From contig JH156231.1 in the NCBI GenBank assembly GCA_000226015.1, positions 334,329-378,590 on the forward strand: a stretch of 44,262 nucleotides of DNA. Direction: 5' to 3'. The stretch comes from Mnemiopsis leidyi. Lineage: Eukaryota; Ctenophora; Tentaculata; Lobata; Bolinopsidae. The notes under the pieces were generated by a model. It saw only the letters and a program-made list of their open reading frames with translations. It was not told the origin of the DNA and did no database searches. Below, piece by piece: positions 42,374 to 44,262 of this stretch. Every line of letters starts with the position of its first letter. Position 1 is the first letter of the stretch. The position numbers were made by a program, and so were the translations under genes.

Positions 42374-44262
42374 TGGATATGTTGCAGTCAGAAAAACTGG
42401 AGAAGAATTTAGAAATTTCAATTTTGAAGAATGAAGGTTTTTGAGTACTTATTTGTCATATTTGTCACAACGTAGTAAATTGCACTGAATAATGAAATTA
42501 GCTCACAGACAGTGTTAAATTTTTAGATAGATGTTTAAGGTAAGTTTTTTAGATGTTAAAGGTACGTTTACAGGTATTGATTAAGAAAAGGCGGGGCTAA
42601 TGAATTGTTTGTATCACGAGGTAGCGATTAGATTTAATAAAAGTCTTTACTCGTCTATTAATGAAGCTAACCAATAGATACAAAGTGACGCCATAATCCA
42701 TTGCGCATTGCAAATCGAAAGATATGTGGTCAGACTTGAAGCGGCAGAACAGGTCATTTGGCAGTGATAAACAATCAATGTTTAATTATCAATCAACTTT
42801 ATCATTTATATATGCGTGAGTAAAATTACTTTGTAAAATTATAGTACGGTTATTCCGGAGGGTCTTGTGACTTATCCACTGCGATGCAGCCTTGCAGAAG
42901 ATCACGGAAAAACGCAGTAACATTATTATTGTAATACAAACACAATCGTCTGTAAACCGACTTTATTCTAACAAACAGTTTACTACTGTTAAGTTAATGT
43001 CGTGACATTATCACGGATAGCTACTGCAGGGCTCAAGTTAAATTACAACACAACAAAGACTGAAATGGATTTTAAATAATCGCGATAAACAAGGTTTAGC
43101 GAAGGGCGGAAACTTTCCTTTTCGTGTTTCTGTCGAGAATACTCAATACATTATCTTCGACGACAAGTTGCACCGGCGGCCGATGTTTACCAGAAATAAT
43201 ATGTAATGTTATTCAATAACATCATTAGATATTGACTAAGAATCAGTAAAGATGCATTGTTTGAGGTGCCAAGAAGTACCAATGCTGTAGTGAGTCTAGA
43301 AGTACCAAATGTAAAATTTTCTGAGGACGAGAAGTGAAATAAAGCTATCATGTAAAGGTAGGTAATTGTGCATTGAGATGCCCTAAAAGGAACTATAGAA
43401 CTTATGTACGACACGCCATCATTCGCACAAATCCATGACGCACGCCATCATGATCACGCCACACATGATCAATGATTCATGACAAATATCACAACATTTT
43501 AATACATTGGCATTTGTCCAGCGCCAAGCCATCATCCGCATCAGAGATCGCAGATCGATAACGTCATATGTATTTGACCCATGTATACAAGTAAAATTGT
43601 ACAATTGTTAGCTATGTATAACTAAAAGTATAATTGTAATGAACTTAGACAATTGCATGTAGTTACCACAACAAAATATGGAAATCGCGGTCTGAGCACT
43701 GAACAGCGGCAAAAAGTAACAACAGTAACATTACAACTTTACATAATTGGTGCGTTATTCCCTACATCTGAGTGTACGTGTCGCTACTCGCTATAGACAT
43801 TCGCCATTGAAAGTCCTACTTGCCAGTGTCCAGTTACTGGCATGTTTCCTGGTAACAAGAATGTTACGTAAATCCAAAAGTTATCTTAACAAGCTAAAGA
43901 TCAACTTTTAGATTTACATAAGCAGGAATTCCGATTGACGTTGATACAGAGGCCAGCATGTCGCTGACATTGACCGTTAATAGTGTCGTGTTAGGGTCAG
44001 TCTGTATACAGACTGTAAGTTGAGCTAAGTGTGTGAGTGGAGGAATGCACGTAGCACGGTGAGGAATGCCAGATATTTGGTTTCTGTGTGATGGACTGTG
44101 CAACATTTAAACTAAATGTTTATTATTGTTTAAGTTTATGTGATGAACATTAATGGTTAACCAGGCCAGCACAAGCAAAGTGCCTGCTTTACTCGACCAT
44201 ATCATGAGACTCTGAGTGAAGTGAGTCTAAGTTCTTACTTTAGTAGCCTCCGAAACGGGGGG
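42374..44262. other. 1.9-kb terminal region without recognised gene
   Basis: This is upstream of the ACSL gene and should contain its promoter and any 5' exon, which I could not identify. The ORFs at 43187-43414, 43419-43604 and 43894-44106 on the minus strand are short and without recognisable motifs. The last 100 bp become GC-richer and end in GGGGGG at the window edge. Confidence 0.5.

Noticed and set aside
1..44262. tRNA, rRNA, riboswitch or bacterial operon features
   Set aside because: No cloverleaf, ribosomal segment or prokaryotic signal was recognised by eye; the gene structure is eukaryotic throughout.

Overview
The window is animal (metazoan) nuclear DNA. Genes are split by GT-AG introns, coding exons stand out from AT-rich flanks, and the proteins are metazoan types: RAD54L2/ARIP4, DUSP12, a long-chain acyl-CoA synthetase, CCDC86, a mitochondrial acyl carrier protein and a TSSK-type kinase. 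The genes and introns are compact, genes are nested in introns, and several non-autonomous DNA transposons are present. This fits a marine invertebrate; an early-branching animal such as a ctenophore is possible, but I cannot prove the species.

Layout. At 0-3.2 kb on the + strand lie a repeat-rich flank, a TSSK-like kinase (721-2184) and a two-exon serine-rich protein (2387-3169). Everything recognisable after that is on the minus strand, except one antisense ORF and one transposon-derived ORF. DUSP12/YVH1 (3664-7687, seven exons) carries a complete intronless kinase gene (4451-5263) inside its last intron on the same strand. An amidohydrolase (8390-9253) follows, then a glutamine-rich nuclear-type protein (11261-14482). 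RAD54L2 covers 14975-31093 in 20 coding exons; its introns hold an antisense ORF (18136-18680), a possible PB1-like exon relic, an E-box-containing minisatellite and a perfect 52-bp duplication. A diverged NDUFAB1-like acyl carrier protein (31658-32080) and CCDC86 (32974-34259, four exons) complete a run of closely spaced minus-strand genes.

From 34.3 to 39.2 kb the sequence is dominated by mobile DNA: a LINE 3' end, a hAT-like MITE with an 8-bp target duplication, a retroelement-derived ORF with a clean intron, and a cluster of GC-rich short elements with terminal inverted repeats whose relatives also sit at 153-434. A PIF/Harbinger-like MITE lies between CCDC86 and NDUFAB1. An eight-exon acyl-CoA synthetase (39203-42367) follows, and the last 1.9 kb shows no gene.

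Functionally the genes cover signalling (two kinases, one phosphatase), chromatin remodelling (RAD54L2), ribosome biogenesis (CCDC86, and DUSP12 by family knowledge), mitochondrial and lipid metabolism (NDUFAB1-like, ACSL) and a lactonase-type hydrolase. Nothing suggests a shared pathway. The most notable features are the nested kinase, good 3' splice sites a few bases upstream of several start codons (5'-UTR introns or spliced-leader trans-splicing), and the terminal-inverted-repeat family. Exon coordinates were worked out by eye from reading frame, splice sites and family conservation, without transcript data.
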